A stretch of DNA of 64,000 bases from Diplodia intermedia (GCA_021495925.1 JAKEKT010000019.1:1-64000), one strand, 5' to 3'. Shown: positions 35,333 through 45,681, numbered from the stretch's first letter. Program-made: numbers and translations. The notes: generated by a model from the sequence alone, not told the origin.

Positions 35333-37123
35333 ATGGCTGCCCTTGACAGCACCGTTGTATGGTTCCCGCGACAAATTCAAATTTTATGCCTCTTCACTCG
35401 CTAATCGTCATCGCAGACCAGATACGAGCATTCCAGAAAGGAGCCTCTAAACCGCGAGCCCCCGGTCGATGAGCTGATATCGTCGTGAGTCCCCAGAATG
35501 CCCACCACCCACCACGAAACTCGGCAAGTGGGAGAGATCCAGCCTTTCTGACCGGTACAAACCGCCCCCCAACGATAGCTTCATTACCATGTCTGGGAAT
35601 TTCGACAGAAATCATGGGTATGTACATTTCTTGCCTTCCCACCCCCTTTTCCAACACAGGCTTCCCCACAAAAAGGGAGAAGGAAAAAAAAAAAAAAAAC
35701 TCCCCAACAGTTGATTGACATCAGGCCCCCAAAAATGACAGACCCATCCCCCACATCGACCCCGACACCCACACCCTCACCATCGTCATCGATACGCCAA
35801 CAACAGCAACAACAACACCATCATCCGCCAGAGCAGGGAGAGAAAGAGAAAGACAAACCACGGCTCCGACGACACTACTACGCCTCACCCCGGCCGACCT
35901 CCGCACCCGCTTCCCCCAGCACGACGTCGTCGCGGCGCTGCAGTGCGCGGGCAACCGGCGGCGCGCGATGCGCGCGATGCGCCCGAGCGGCGAGGTCAGG
36001 GGCGTCGACTGGGGCGACGGGGCGGCCGCGTGTTGCGCGTGGCGCGGGCCGCGGCTGCGGGACGTGTTGTTGTTGGCCGCGGCCGGTGTTGGTGTTGGTC
36101 TTGGTTCTTGCGGCGCCGATCGTTCGGGTGGGGGCTGCAACGGCGGTGCCGCCGGTGGCGGGGCGGTGCTGGGGCGGGTGGATGGCGTTGTGGAGGACGG
36201 CGGTGCTGGAGGCAACGGAGAGGAGGATTGCGATGGGGGAAATGGACGTGTGGGAGGAGAAGGAGGAGGTGGTGGTGGTGCGGACGGAGCCCTGCACGTG
36301 GAATTCGCGTGCCACGCGACGGCGTGTCAGGAGGCGAGCTGGTACGGGGCGAGCATCCCGCTGGCGCGGGCGATGGGCGTCGCGGACGAGGTCGTCGTGG
36401 CGGTCGAGATGAACGGGCGGCCGCTGACGGCGGCGCATGGGGCCCCCGTGCGCGTCGTGGTGCCGGGTGTAGCGGGGGCGAGGAGCGTGAAGTGGTGGGT
36501 ATCCCCGGTTTCGTCCCGACTTTTTTTCTTCGAATTGCCGGATCGATGTGGCTGGATGGTGGAGACAATGGTGGTGCTAATCTGTTGTTGGATGGACGAG
36601 CAGGGTCGACACCATCACCGTGCAGCCCTTCGAGAGCCGCAACCACTACCAGCGACGTGACTACAAAATTCTTCCGCAGTTTTGCATCGACGACGCCACC
36701 GCGGAGAAGTGGTGGAGCCGCACCCCGGCCCTCATGGACATGCCCATCAACTCCGTCGTCGGGATTCCGCACTCCGGATGCCGGGTGACTCCGTCAGCTG
36801 TCGACGGCACCATCGAAGTCAGGGGTTACGCGCTGCCCGGCGGTAGCAATGGCCCTGTGAGGAAGGTCGAGGTGTCGGGCGACGAGGGCCGGACGTGGAC
36901 GGCGGCCGAGATCCTGGAGCCGCCAGAGGAGATGGGGAGATTGGCGTCGCGGTGGGCGTGGAGCTTGTGGCGTGCAAGGGTGAAGGTGGAGAAGGGGGTG
37001 AGGAGGTGTGTTTGGAGCAGAGCGACAGACGGGAGGGATACGCAGCCGCGGTTTCCAGAGTGGAACTGGAGAGGGTTGGCATATAACGGATATGGCGAGG
37101 CGGTGGACTTGCTTGTGGAGTGA
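35333..37123 (+). CDS. Sulfite oxidase-like molybdenum cofactor enzyme
   Basis: Five exons, 35333-35356, 35417-35484, 35579-35617, 35742-36494 and 36604-37123, with consistent phases give 467 residues. Assembled motifs follow sulfite oxidase order: EPLNREPPVDELI, then FIT...RNHGPIPHIDPDTHT (Arg-Asn-His motif), LQCAGNRR with the Mo-ligand Cys, GVDWGDGA, CQEASWYGASIPLARAM, and the dimerisation domain beginning ITVQPFESRNHYQRRDYKIL. No cytochrome b5 domain is present, as is usual for fungal forms. Sulfite is oxidised to sulfate for detoxification and sulfur catabolism. Two low-complexity insertions interrupt the Mo domain: a Thr-rich one after THTLTIVID and a Gly-rich one of roughly 50-60 extra residues (about 36070-36290). 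Exon 1 is the least certain part. Confidence 0.82.
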
Positions 37124-37276
37124 GAGGTACATGCACAAGGTGGTGATGCTTAATTGTTTGTCATTCTTACACATTTGGGGGGTTGGGGGTTTTGTCGCCT
37201 GAGAGATAACGGCCTGGTGTTTCTGGCTCTGTTTCTGGAAGTAAAGCCACAGGGACATGCGTCCGAAGGGATCACG

Positions 37277-38317
37277 TTATGCGTGGTCAGAGGCGACGAG
37301 AGCTGAGGGGCTGGGCGCAGTTGGTGGTGCCGATTCCGGAAGCAAAGCGTCTACTCCTATCGGTGGCTCTTGCTCTTTTCCTGCTTCCCACAGCTCTCCC
37401 TGAAGCGCCTTCTTCAAAAGCCAGTCTCGGCGGAGGGTGTGGTCGCGAGGTAGGCAAAATCTCTCGAGGCACTCGTCGCGATGGTCGCGAGCTCCCTTTG
37501 CCAGCTCTCCCATTCCCATGGATAGCCACCGATCGGCGGCACTCCAGTAAGCTCTAAAATCATCATCCTGATGCAGTATTGTTATTGAAGTGTTGCTCTG
37601 CGCTGTGCGGTGGAAGAACAGCCGTCTTGATGAGGGCGTCGAAAAGGATGGATTTGCTAGCAGCATGCATTCGAGATCTTCCAGGACATCCTCCTTGGAA
37701 AGAGTGTCGTTCAGGTCTTCCAAGCTTATGGCAGTAAGGGCCAGCTTTCTCAGACAGGGCCAAAGAGTCCACCAGAGGTTCGGGAACGAGCCGCAGCTAA
37801 CAAACTCTTCGACGTTCCAGAGCTGGTCAAAAGCAGTGTTGAGCTTTGGGAAGACGCTAAGGTGGTCCATGTGCGGAGCCATGGTATGGAAGGGGATGTC
37901 TACGACGAGACGCCGGAGAGTGAACTGCATGAACGACAAGAGCTCAAAGCACCACTGAGCAATTGGCTGGCTGTCGATGGAGTGGGGCGGGAACGGGGCG
38001 AGGTATAGGCTGGTCAGAAGCGGCTTGATTTCCACGTGCGGCAAACTGCTTTCCTCCGAACGACAAGGAGCAGTGAAAGACTCTAGCGAAAGAAGGAGGA
38101 GGCGCAGGCGGTTTTCCGAATCGATGCTTAGGCAACGTGAATAGAGATGGCGCAGAGCGGTAGCATAGGTAAGCCTCGACACGCGGGTGAAGGCATGGAT
38201 CGTTTTCGCGGCCGGGTCGGAGAGATGCAGCGCAACTGTATCGGACGGCGGCACGAGGCTGTCAAGGACCTGCAGTACTAATTCAGGCGGAAGCCGGCAT
38301 GTCCCGGGGGCGGACAT
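37277..38317 (-). CDS. F-box-like protein
   Basis: Single exon of 346 residues from the ATG at 38317; the frame is open 40 codons further, but the F-box-like motif begins just after the chosen start (CRLPPELVLQVLDSLVPP...). The next segments, FTRVSRLTYATALRHLYSRC and LLLLSLESFTAPC, match the helical pattern of fungal F-box proteins. The remainder is alpha-helical, with Leu/Phe-rich strands, and has no named domain. It probably recruits substrates to an SCF ligase. It is convergent with sulfite oxidase, with 153 bases between the stops. It is unrelated in sequence to the F-box gene at 4342 beyond the motif. Confidence 0.72.
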   Translation of the reverse strand: MSAPGTCRLPPELVLQVLDSLVPPSDTVALHLSDPAAKTIHAFTRVSRLTYATALRHLYSRCLSIDSENRLRLLLLSLESFTAPCRSEESSLPHVEIKPLLTSLYLAPFPPHSIDSQPIAQWCFELLSFMQFTLRRLVVDIPFHTMAPHMDHLSVFPKLNTAFDQLWNVEEFVSCGSFPNLWWTLWPCLRKLALTAISLEDLNDTLSKEDVLEDLECMLLANPSFSTPSSRRLFFHRTAQSNTSITILHQDDDFRAYWSAADRWLSMGMGELAKGARDHRDECLERFCLPRDHTLRRDWLLKKALQGELWEAGKEQEPPIGVDALLPESAPPTAPSPSALVASDHA

Positions 38318-38514
38318 GGTGTGTGCTGGAGTGGTAGATGATGCGAGGCTGTCGTACGCGATACGCGCGCGATAAGCGTTGCCCCGGCGTTGTGCGGCGG
38401 CAACCACTTTTCTCGAGCCCGGCGATCTCGTCGTCATCGGTCTTCCTAACCCTCACCTCACCGCGCAGCCGGCGGAGCTGCTCAGGAAACGCGGCCGAGC
38501 CAATCTTCGACGAG

Positions 38515-38775
38515 CTACTGCACAGCCACTGTAAAGAAGACGCGATAGACAAGTAGGGCAAGCTTGAGGGCGAGGGGAACGAATACGAGGTTCCCAGCAA
38601 TACTTAAAATGCCGGTCAATGAAATGGGTACTCTGAGCACCTCGCCTACAAGGAGTATGACTGGCACAGAGAAAGTCATGACTTTTGAAAGTTCAGCACC
38701 GCGAGATTGCACGTTGCTTTGAGGCTTGAAATAATGACTCGCCATCCCCGTGGAGAGAATAACCACCTCGGCCAT
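38515..38775 (-). CDS. Possible small hydrophobic protein
   Basis: An 86-codon frame upstream of the F-box gene. The C-terminal two thirds are hydrophobic, with two likely membrane segments (KVMTFSVPVILLVGEVL and GILSIAGNLVFVPLALKLAL). No intron, family or signal peptide. It may be a short real gene, a relic or a chance frame in the promoter of the neighbour. Confidence 0.3.
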   Translation of the reverse strand: MAEVVILSTGMASHYFKPQSNVQSRGAELSKVMTFSVPVILLVGEVLRVPISLTGILSIAGNLVFVPLALKLALLVYRVFFTVAVQ

Positions 38776-39124
38776 GGACTATCTTCCTACATAGACGGAA
38801 GTACTGCGGCGCGATGGCAGCAGGCTTCGGAGATGACCCAGGGGCTCACAAAGAAGAGATGCCGCCACTGCCAGCCGCGTGTGGGACGATTCGTTTTCCG
38901 ACAATTCGCCTAGGTCCAAAACACCGTCAGTGCTGCATCTACAACCGATCTTTCGGATTTGCCGGCACACTGACAAGCATCGCGCTAAGCTTTCGTATCT
39001 ACGGCCCGTGCTTGAACCTCGTGTGCATTCGCATTTTGGTGAATTGACGTATTTACATCAGAGTACTTTGGAATTTGAAAGACGGAAATTTTATTGATTC
39101 TCCATTTCGGCAACGCGAGCAGGC
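38776..39124. other. Short intergenic stretch
   Basis: Promoter of the small hydrophobic frame and 3' flank of the secreted-protein gene. Nothing else seen. Confidence 0.5.
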
Positions 39125-39888
39125 TTAGTCCATGGCGGGGAGAGTAATCTTCTCGATGGTCCAGACCTTGCCGCCCTGGCTAGACTTCATCTCAGTGTAG
39201 ACGGCACCGCCGGAGCTGGTCAGGGTGTCACTGAAGGACGTGTCGGCGCCGGCGAGGGTGATGGTGGTGTTGAGGTACTGCTGCTCGGACACGGTGCCGG
39301 TGCAGCTGTCGTCGCACTCGGTACCGGTACCATAGCCGGTCATGTATGGACCCGAGTCGTAGGAGAAGTAGGACAGGTTCTCACCCGTCTCGGCGTTGGT
39401 GACGATTCTTGGCCAACTGTCAGTGTCCTTGCTTCGGCAGATCTTGTTGGGATCGATGCTTACTGTTCCCAAGTGGTGCCGTCGTCCATCAGGTTGTACT
39501 CGATCCGGACCTTGGTGTCGCCGCTGACGGCAGACGAGTTCGAGTCCTTCTGGCCGAAGCTGCCGAAGAGAGAGGCGCGGATGCACCACTGGCTCGAGTC
39601 GGCGCCGCACCACGAGTTTCCGGAAGACCATTGCTCAAGGGTGGTCTGGACAAGATCGCCGGTGCCGTTGCTCATTCCGGGCCACAAGAAGAGCTCGCCA
39701 TTCTGCGAGGATGGGGGAGTGCCGGGGATAATGGTGGTAACGGCGTTGACGATGGTCGACTTGGTGGGGCCAAGAGAGACGGCACCACCCCAGCTGTCGT
39801 CACGCTTCTGCATGAGACGGGTGACAGAAGGAAGGGAAGGCAAAGCAGCCGCCAGGGCGGGGAGGGCAAGAAAAGCGGCGGACTTCAT
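39125..39888 (-). CDS. Secreted protein of unknown function (all-beta type)
   Basis: Two exons, 39464-39888 and 39125-39407, joined by a 56-base intron with GTAAGC, a CACTGACA branch site and an AAG acceptor; 235 residues. A CAG inside the branch region would add three residues in frame but is too close to the branch point. A signal peptide (MKSAAFLALPALAAALPS) and a KR site at 28-29 suggest secretion with Kex2 trimming. The mature part has several Cys, many Asn-x-Ser/Thr sites and beta-strand-like alternation (GELFLWPGMSNGTGDL, SYFSYDSGPYMTGYGTG). It recalls a family of fungal secreted proteins of unknown role, with some likeness to glutamic-protease-type beta sandwiches; no catalytic residues could be assigned. 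A TATA-like box lies about 105 bases upstream. Confidence 0.8.
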
Positions 39889-39991
39889 GATGTCAAATCA
39901 GAATAGTATAGAGCGAATGTAAGTCAGTAGGGAGTGACAGCAACCGGTGCTTGGACGACGAGAAGGATAGGCAAAAGATCATCACGGTTGC

Positions 39992-39998
39992 TTATATA
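39992..39998 (-). promoter_or_regulatory. TATA-like box of the secreted-protein gene
   Basis: TATATAA on the minus strand, about 105 bases before the start codon at 39888. Position and match fit a fungal TATA element. Confidence 0.5.
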
Positions 39999-40916
39999 GT
40001 AGTCTTCTTGGTCCAATAGGGGCGGCCGCTGCCAATGGCTGGAGTGTACGTAAGGTCTTGTCCTTGAAACCAAGCATTCATGATCGACGCTCGGCCCACG
40101 TTTCATGAAACATCTACACTCCACACGCAGTCCCTGGAAAAGGCAAGCGTCTCACGCACCTTGGACAACTGCTGTACCTATTAAAGACTAGCGACACGCG
40201 TCCACCGCGCCATGATCGGATCTATGACCAGCACGGGCGAACACAGGGCGGGGTCTGTCGACAAATTGCAAGAGTTGGCGCCACCTTGTGACAGCGGAAA
40301 TGGCATTCTCGGTCCGTCGCCCCATCAGCTTGCCTTTCCGGATATGTCGGGTAGCCGTGCACCATAAACGGCCTCGAGTCGCGCCAACATATGATTAATT
40401 AAACCATGCTGCCGTGGCACTTTCAATGGCTGCTAGCTGCAACTGGTGGTCATGCTCTGCGGAGTAACAAGAGCGGGGGAATCTTGTGTTGTCGAGGCAA
40501 GCAGTGGACAAAGACCCGCATTCTTTTTGCAATATCGATGGGGCATCTGTTTTGACGCGTTGTAAAGAGGCTGGCGGTGGCCTCAGCTTTGCGGGGGTGT
40601 TCAGGATTTTGCACGGGGCGGAAGAAGGATGGAAGTAGAAGAGAAAGCGGTGCGCGGAAGGGACGAGGAATGAAACGGTAGTTGAACGCTGCAAGGAACA
40701 GATACTGCCCGGCAATCGGAGAGTCGGAGAGTTTTGTGCGCATTGCTTGGCTTCAAGACATCGCATAGTCGAATACTCGGCGCACGAAGTCGGAGTTCTC
40801 GGAGCAGCCGTTATCGGCGAGATTTAAAGGCGGCTGAGGTTGACAACACAGGCCCGGCCATCACATCACAACAACACTTCAACTCAGCTCAATCCTCCCC
40901 TCCGCCTTTATTCTCG
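39999..40916. other. Divergent promoter region
   Basis: Upstream of both the secreted-protein gene (minus) and the FSH hydrolase (plus). No gene-like frame. Confidence 0.5.
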
Positions 40917-41612
40917 ATGTCCAAACCAAAGATCCTCTGCCTCCACGGGGCGGGGTCCAACGCGCGCATCTTCGAAGCGCAGACGGCGCGGCTAGGCATG
41001 GTGATCCGGAAGCACTTCGACCTGGTCTTCCTGGACGCACCCATTGAATGCGAGGCCGGGCCGGGCATCCTGCCCTTTTTCGAAGGCGAGGAGCCGTTCC
41101 GGCGCTGGCACGACGAGGTGGACGACGAGGCGCGGAAGGACAGCGCAGGGGCGCACGCGCGACAGATGGAGCGCGTCCGCGAGTTGCTGCTGGGGGCCAT
41201 CCGCGATCAAGGGCCGTTCGCCGGCGTCATGGGCTTCTCGCAGGGGGCCAAGACGGCGCTGCAATTGCTGCTGCTGCAGGAGGAGCGGCGGCCGGCGGAC
41301 CCGGGAGGCGCCATCGGGTTCGGGGTGCTTGTTTGCGGCACGGTGCCGCCAGAGGACCTGCTCCTCGCGCAACGCGTAGACGGCGAGCAGCGGCCGGAGG
41401 GGGTGGTGGTGCGCGTGCCGACGATACACGCCATGGCCCACGCGGACCCGTGGAGGCCACTGAGCGAGCAGCTGCCGCACTACTGCGATCCCGCAGCTTG
41501 TCGCGTCCTCCAGTACACGGGCGGCCACCATCTGCCGCACCTGCCGGCGCAGAGCCAGCAACTAGCCGATCTCATCCTGGAGGCGTACAGGGAGGCCGAG
41601 GCGCGCGCGTGA
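40917..41612 (+). CDS. FSH1-type serine hydrolase
   Basis: Single exon of 231 residues. The family pattern is complete: KILCLHGAGSNARIF at the start (oxyanion region), FLDAPIECEAGPGI, the nucleophile elbow GVMGFSQGA, an acid candidate in AHADPWRPL, and the catalytic His in YTGGHHLPHL. FSH proteins are alpha/beta hydrolases; relatives include yeast Fsh1-3 and the thioesterase LovG that releases polyketides. No polyketide or peptide synthase is in this window, so a role in secondary metabolism is open. The frame is open upstream to 40734, but the motif begins at the chosen ATG. It converges with the GST gene, with 183 bases between. Confidence 0.9.
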   Translation: MSKPKILCLHGAGSNARIFEAQTARLGMVIRKHFDLVFLDAPIECEAGPGILPFFEGEEPFRRWHDEVDDEARKDSAGAHARQMERVRELLLGAIRDQGPFAGVMGFSQGAKTALQLLLLQEERRPADPGGAIGFGVLVCGTVPPEDLLLAQRVDGEQRPEGVVVRVPTIHAMAHADPWRPLSEQLPHYCDPAACRVLQYTGGHHLPHLPAQSQQLADLILEAYREAEARA

Positions 41613-41795
41613 TGCAGCGGAGGTGGGCGTTAGGTGCGGCTGCGGCTGCCTGCGGTTGCGGAAGCAGCAGCGTGGATTGCGCAATCGTGGCGGAAGCGCC
41701 TAGCCTGCACGTATATAGGAAGGAAGGAACGTCATTGCTCGTGGATTCATTTTTCTATCTTTTCGGATCGCTCTGCTCATGACACGCGCCATCCG

Positions 41796-42524
41796 CTACT
41801 GCGGAATCTGCCTGACAGCGCACATCTCCTTTTCGGCGTTGGGGAAGGACTGCTGCACGCCGTCGGAGCGGAGGGTGCGGAAGAACCAGTCCATGGCGGT
41901 GGGGTACTTGCTGCGCATCTCCTCGTCGACGCCGAACTTGAACGCCCACACGAAGGCCGACATGACGGCCAGGTCGGCAATGCTCAACGCATCCGACGCC
42001 AGCCACTTCTTGTCGCCGGCCAGCGCCTGCTCCACCGTCTCCAGCGCCTTGCCCAGCTTGGCCAGCGCCTGCTGCTCGACCGCGTCGTCGTACTTGGCGA
42101 AGCCGACGCGCGGGTAGAGCAGCTTCACCGCGTCGGGCCATATCTCGCCCATCTGAAAGCACACCCACTGCTGCACCCGCGCCCTCTCCACCGCCGTGCC
42201 ACCCACCAGCTGCGCCGCCTTGGGGCCCGACTCGGCCACGTACTGCATGATGGCGTCCGACTCGAGCAGGTTGACGCCGTCGGCGCCCTCGAACGCGGGC
42301 ACCTTGCCGGTCGGGAACTTGGCCAGGAACTCGGGCGTCTTGTTGGCCTTGCCCATGTCGAAGCCCGGCACCTCCACCTCCAGCCCGCTGATCCTGGCCG
42401 CCGCCAGCACCTGTGTAGAGTCAGCTTTGCACGGCCTTGGGGTTGCAGCTGCAGCACCAGCCCGACGCACCTTCTGGGCCCTGGGGTTCTCGGGGTAGGT
42501 GTAGAGCTTTCCGATGGGAGCCAT
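41796..42524 (-). CDS. Glutathione S-transferase of the EF1-gamma-like class
   Basis: Two exons, 42471-42524 and 41796-42410, give 222 residues; the 60-base intron has GTGCGT, an AGCTGAC branch site and CAG. The intron itself is open in frame, so an unspliced reading would insert 20 residues. The protein begins MAPIGKLYTYPENPRAQK, then GFDMGKANKTPEFLAKFPTG and KVPAFEGADGVNLLESDAIMQYVAESGP, the thioredoxin-like domain, followed by an all-helical C-terminal domain (KWLASDALSIADLAVMSAF). This is the GST part of elongation factor 1B-gamma without its C-terminal domain. Such stand-alone proteins are cytosolic and linked to oxidative stress or detoxification. Confidence 0.9.
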   Translation of the reverse strand: MAPIGKLYTYPENPRAQKVRRAGAAAATPRPCKADSTQVLAAARISGLEVEVPGFDMGKANKTPEFLAKFPTGKVPAFEGADGVNLLESDAIMQYVAESGPKAAQLVGGTAVERARVQQWVCFQMGEIWPDAVKLLYPRVGFAKYDDAVEQQALAKLGKALETVEQALAGDKKWLASDALSIADLAVMSAFVWAFKFGVDEEMRSKYPTAMDWFFRTLRSDGVQQSFPNAEKEMCAVRQIPQ

Positions 42525-42643
42525 GGTGTAAGTCCGAGGAGCACGGGTCAAGGTTTCGGAGTGAAGTTGGATGAGGCTATGAAGCTGGATGTGAGGTTGT
42601 TGAAGGTGGCGAGTTTAAGAAGGCATGAACGGGCTGCAGCTAT

Positions 42644-42699
42644 AAAGGCCGCCGTCCGACCGCAAAGGGCAAAAGGCCGCCGTCCGACCGTAAAGGGAA
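42644..42699. repeat. Two-copy 28-base tandem repeat upstream of the GST gene
   Basis: The unit AAAGGCCGCCGTCCGACCG followed by C/T and AAAGGG occurs at 42644 and 42672, nearly identical. It lies 120-175 bases before the GST start codon and may carry paired regulatory sites. Confidence 0.75.
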
Positions 42700-43558
42700 A
42701 GAGGCAGCCCATCGGCACTTGGTAATACCTACTCCACCCTAAAGGCGGTGGACTGACGGACGAAGCTTTGCCCCTGCTTTCTAATCCCGCGTCCTTCCAA
42801 GTGTTTCGGCGATGTTCCACCGAGACCCCCGCTCGGCCACTCGGAGCCACGACGGACGGCAAGGCTGAGTCCGAGCGTTTCTGAGAAACGTTCTTGAAGA
42901 GCTGTGTAAGACAACAACAACAATTTCCGCTTTGGGAAGGGGTTATGTGCTTCTTTCTCACCTCAGCCTACGCCATGCAACCGCGACACGCGAAACCCAG
43001 CGGACCCGCAACGCGTCAAAACTATCATCTCCGAGCATAGGATGCGCCAACCGAAACAGCTGCAGAAAAGATGGCTGTCAAGGAAGAGAAGAAAAGATCA
43101 TGCTGTTTGCAGTCATGCGGCCAAGGCTGGTCTCGGTTGCTTGGGAATCGACAGTTGCTGTTTTGGGACGAGCAGTAGGTCTGAGCTAACGAATCGGTAT
43201 GGCAAGGCTGCATTCTACCATTTCTGCCTCGTGCGCCTGCCCAATGACACCCATCCTAATAGGGCGCCGTGTCTGCGGATAGCAACTGGCTCATACCAGA
43301 TTGGTCGCTTCAAGAGCTCGCTGCCCGAACACAATGCTGCTGACTAACTATCAGAGCCTCTATTCAAATCATAGCGTGACATCAAGAGAGGATGTTGAGG
43401 GCTTGTGCAAGAAGATAGAGGCCAGCCGTTGGTGGCGAGAGTCCCGAAGGCGGCGACGCCGAAGTCTGAGGAGAGGAGGACGGGGTGCTACGACCATGAC
43501 TATTTCGCCCCCACGGTTAGTGGATTTTTGCTTTACACCTGGTGAGCTATGTACAAGA
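42700..43558. other. Intergenic
   Basis: Upstream of the GST gene and 3' of the acid phosphatase. No gene-like frame. Confidence 0.5.
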
Positions 43559-45026
43559 TCAGTACCCTTCAGGCGGGCTCAACCCGTCCGGTATCTCCAG
43601 AGCGTCCGTGTAGTACGAGGGGAGATCCGAATCCTGCCAGGCATCCACGATGCTCTGGTGCACCTTGCGCCCCGCGTACTCGAGATCCACGTTCGGCTTG
43701 GGGTACGTCCGCACCTCGCCGTCCCGGTGGTTGAACACGCCCGCGTACGAGTAGTTGAAGTAGCGGTGCTCGAGGGCCTGCGCGCCCTCACCGCTCCATT
43801 CGCGGAGGCTGTCGCCCGTCTCGTTCGCGACGAGGGAGAAGACGTTGGCGCCGACGTCGAAGCGTCCGAGCGTGTCGAGCTCCCAGTTGGCCTGCACGGT
43901 GGAGAGCTCCGAGTAGTGGTCGTAGAAGGTCGAGTCGGTGGTGCCGACGAGGGCCTCCGGTACGGCGTCGCCGAGAAGGATGGCGAGGACTCGGTTCTGG
44001 ATGGTGTAAGTCTCGTTCTCGTCGAAGGTGACCAGCACGAGCGTGTTGTTCATGAACTTGGTGTTGTTGAGGAGCGGCTCCAGGAAGTTGCGCGTCCAGG
44101 CTCCAGCAACCGTCACGGACGAGTCGTGTCCGTCGGAAGCTTTGTGGCCGTTAGCGTCGGCATTGACAGGAATTGCAAGGTTGGTCTCGTACTCATGTTG
44201 GGCGTGATGAACATCCATTGCGGCAACGTCTCGTTCTCCAGATCCTGTTGGAAGAGCGTCAAGTTCTTGGTGACAGCAAGACGCTCGGAAGAGGCCAGGA
44301 CGTTCCCGTAGCTCACTTGGCAACTTTTTAGCAACACGATGAGGCTTTTCAGCGGGAAGGGCGGGAGCCGTACCTGCCGGGTTATGCTTCCGGACGTACA
44401 TGTTTGCGCCTGTAACCGGGTTGGGGTACGCTGCAGCCAATCAGTGAAGCTGAACGAGGACAACAGTTGTTTGCGACCCACAATAGCCAGTGTAACCGGT
44501 GTACGGCTAAGTTCGAGTCAGTGGATCAATATACAGCTGCCGATCACCGGAAGCCTACCATGTCTTCCTGATACTCGCCCCAGCTGATTGCCTTGGCCTC
44601 GAGCAGATCTACGATGGACGAGATGTTCGCATCAAATGTCGTCAAGTCATCGTGGCTACTGCTGCATAAGCAGGTGCTTTTTTGACTTGGCTTCGGGGAA
44701 TCTGGCGCCTTTACTTCATGCCAAAGTAATCTCCTCCAATCGCTGCCAGGTAGTTCGGCTGGCTGGGATGGGTGACGGCGTGATAGTTGTCAAGAGTCAC
44801 GCCCTTGGAAGCAAGCCAGGCAAGGTTGGCTGGACGGTATCAACGGAGGCTCCAGACTCGTGCGGAATGCCTACTTACGGTCGCCGATAGCTTTGTCGTA
44901 GTCGGTGTTCTCCAGCCAGATGATTGCGATTCGGTCAAACGCCTTGCCCTTCACCAGAGTGGACGAGGCTGCAGCATCGCAAAGGGCCAGGAAGGCCAGA
45001 AAGGTAATCGCCAGGCGGGCCAACAT
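43559..45026 (-). CDS. Secreted acid phosphatase (phosphoesterase family PF04185)
   Basis: Seven exons on the minus strand: 44879-45026, 44715-44829, 44559-44655, 44482-44506, 44374-44430, 44193-44315 and 43559-44139. Every junction keeps frame; 381 residues. A signal peptide (MLARLAITFLAFLALCDAA) precedes FDRIAIIWLENTDYDKAIGD, YHAVTHPSQPNYLAAIGGDY, ISWGEYQEDMPYTGY, NMYVRKHNPA, WMFITPNM, and FMNNTLVLVTFDENETY, which together mark fungal phosphate-repressible acid phosphatases. Many Asn-x-Ser/Thr sites fit a secreted glycoprotein that frees phosphate from organic esters outside the cell. Introns are 49-59 bases; two end in AAG. No CACGTG (Pho4/NUC-1 type) motif was found in the 640 bases upstream. 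Confidence 0.93.
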
Positions 45027-45663
45027 GGTTTGCGGCTTTGGAGGTGGCTCGCACCAAGTTTAAAGCAGACCGATGGAGGCAGCTGGACTCTTTTGTACCG
45101 GAGCCTCGGTTGGGAGGGATGGCACGCAGACATGGCACGCATAGATGGGCTGCGATTCGGCCAATACAGTGGGCGACGTAATAAGCGGACACGGCGGGAA
45201 CATTTGCTGGGCGCGCGGATAAGTCTCGAAGGGGCAGGTGATTGCCGTTATGAGCATGTGTGGCAGCCCGAGTGTGTGATTGGCCAGGAGCTTGGCGGAT
45301 GCGTGCGGCCAAAGTGAAAAACTCACGGCCGCACAACATGAACGCGTATCCCTCCAGCCTGGCCACCCAAGGAGCAGGATTGGCCAGAATCAAGCATGGG
45401 GGCAGGGTGCGGGATTTGCTTGACCCTGCGCCACTACCCGCTAGCTCACCACCCTGCAGCCACCTCGACCTCACGCGCCCTGGACCCGGCACACGAAAAC
45501 ATAACCATGTTCTCATGCCGCTTTTCCCGTCGAGCCGCATCGCGCGCGCCGTCCATCTCTCCCAGGCGTTCCCCCAACCGTACTCTCCACCCATTCCACT
45601 CCCGTTATCTTCACTGCTCTGCTGCCGGAACACTTTATTGATCAGAAGAACTGGTCAGGTTCC
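45027..45663. other. Divergent promoter region
   Basis: About 640 bases between the acid phosphatase (minus) and the multicopper oxidase (plus). No gene-like frame. The last 200 bases are CT-rich, as near many fungal transcription starts. Confidence 0.5.
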
Positions 45664-45681
45664 ATGAATGCAAACTGCTAG
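45664..45681 (+). promoter_or_regulatory. Five-codon upstream reading frame overlapping the oxidase start
   Basis: ATG AAT GCA AAC TGC TAG overlaps the first in-frame oxidase ATG (45668). The next in-frame ATG (45683) begins two bases after its stop. This layout may direct ribosomes to the second ATG by reinitiation; shown by sequence only. Confidence 0.45.

Noticed and set aside
41634..42725. Plus-strand frame of 363 codons
   Set aside because: Antisense to the GST gene, with His/Arg/Leu-rich low-complexity translation.
43301..44311. Long plus-strand frame of 336 codons
   Set aside because: Lies antisense to the acid phosphatase exons; it is open because of GC-rich codon bias and has no domain.
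45027..45663. Search for Pho4/NUC-1 CACGTG sites upstream of the acid phosphatase
   Set aside because: No CACGTG was found by eye, so phosphate regulation is not claimed from the promoter.
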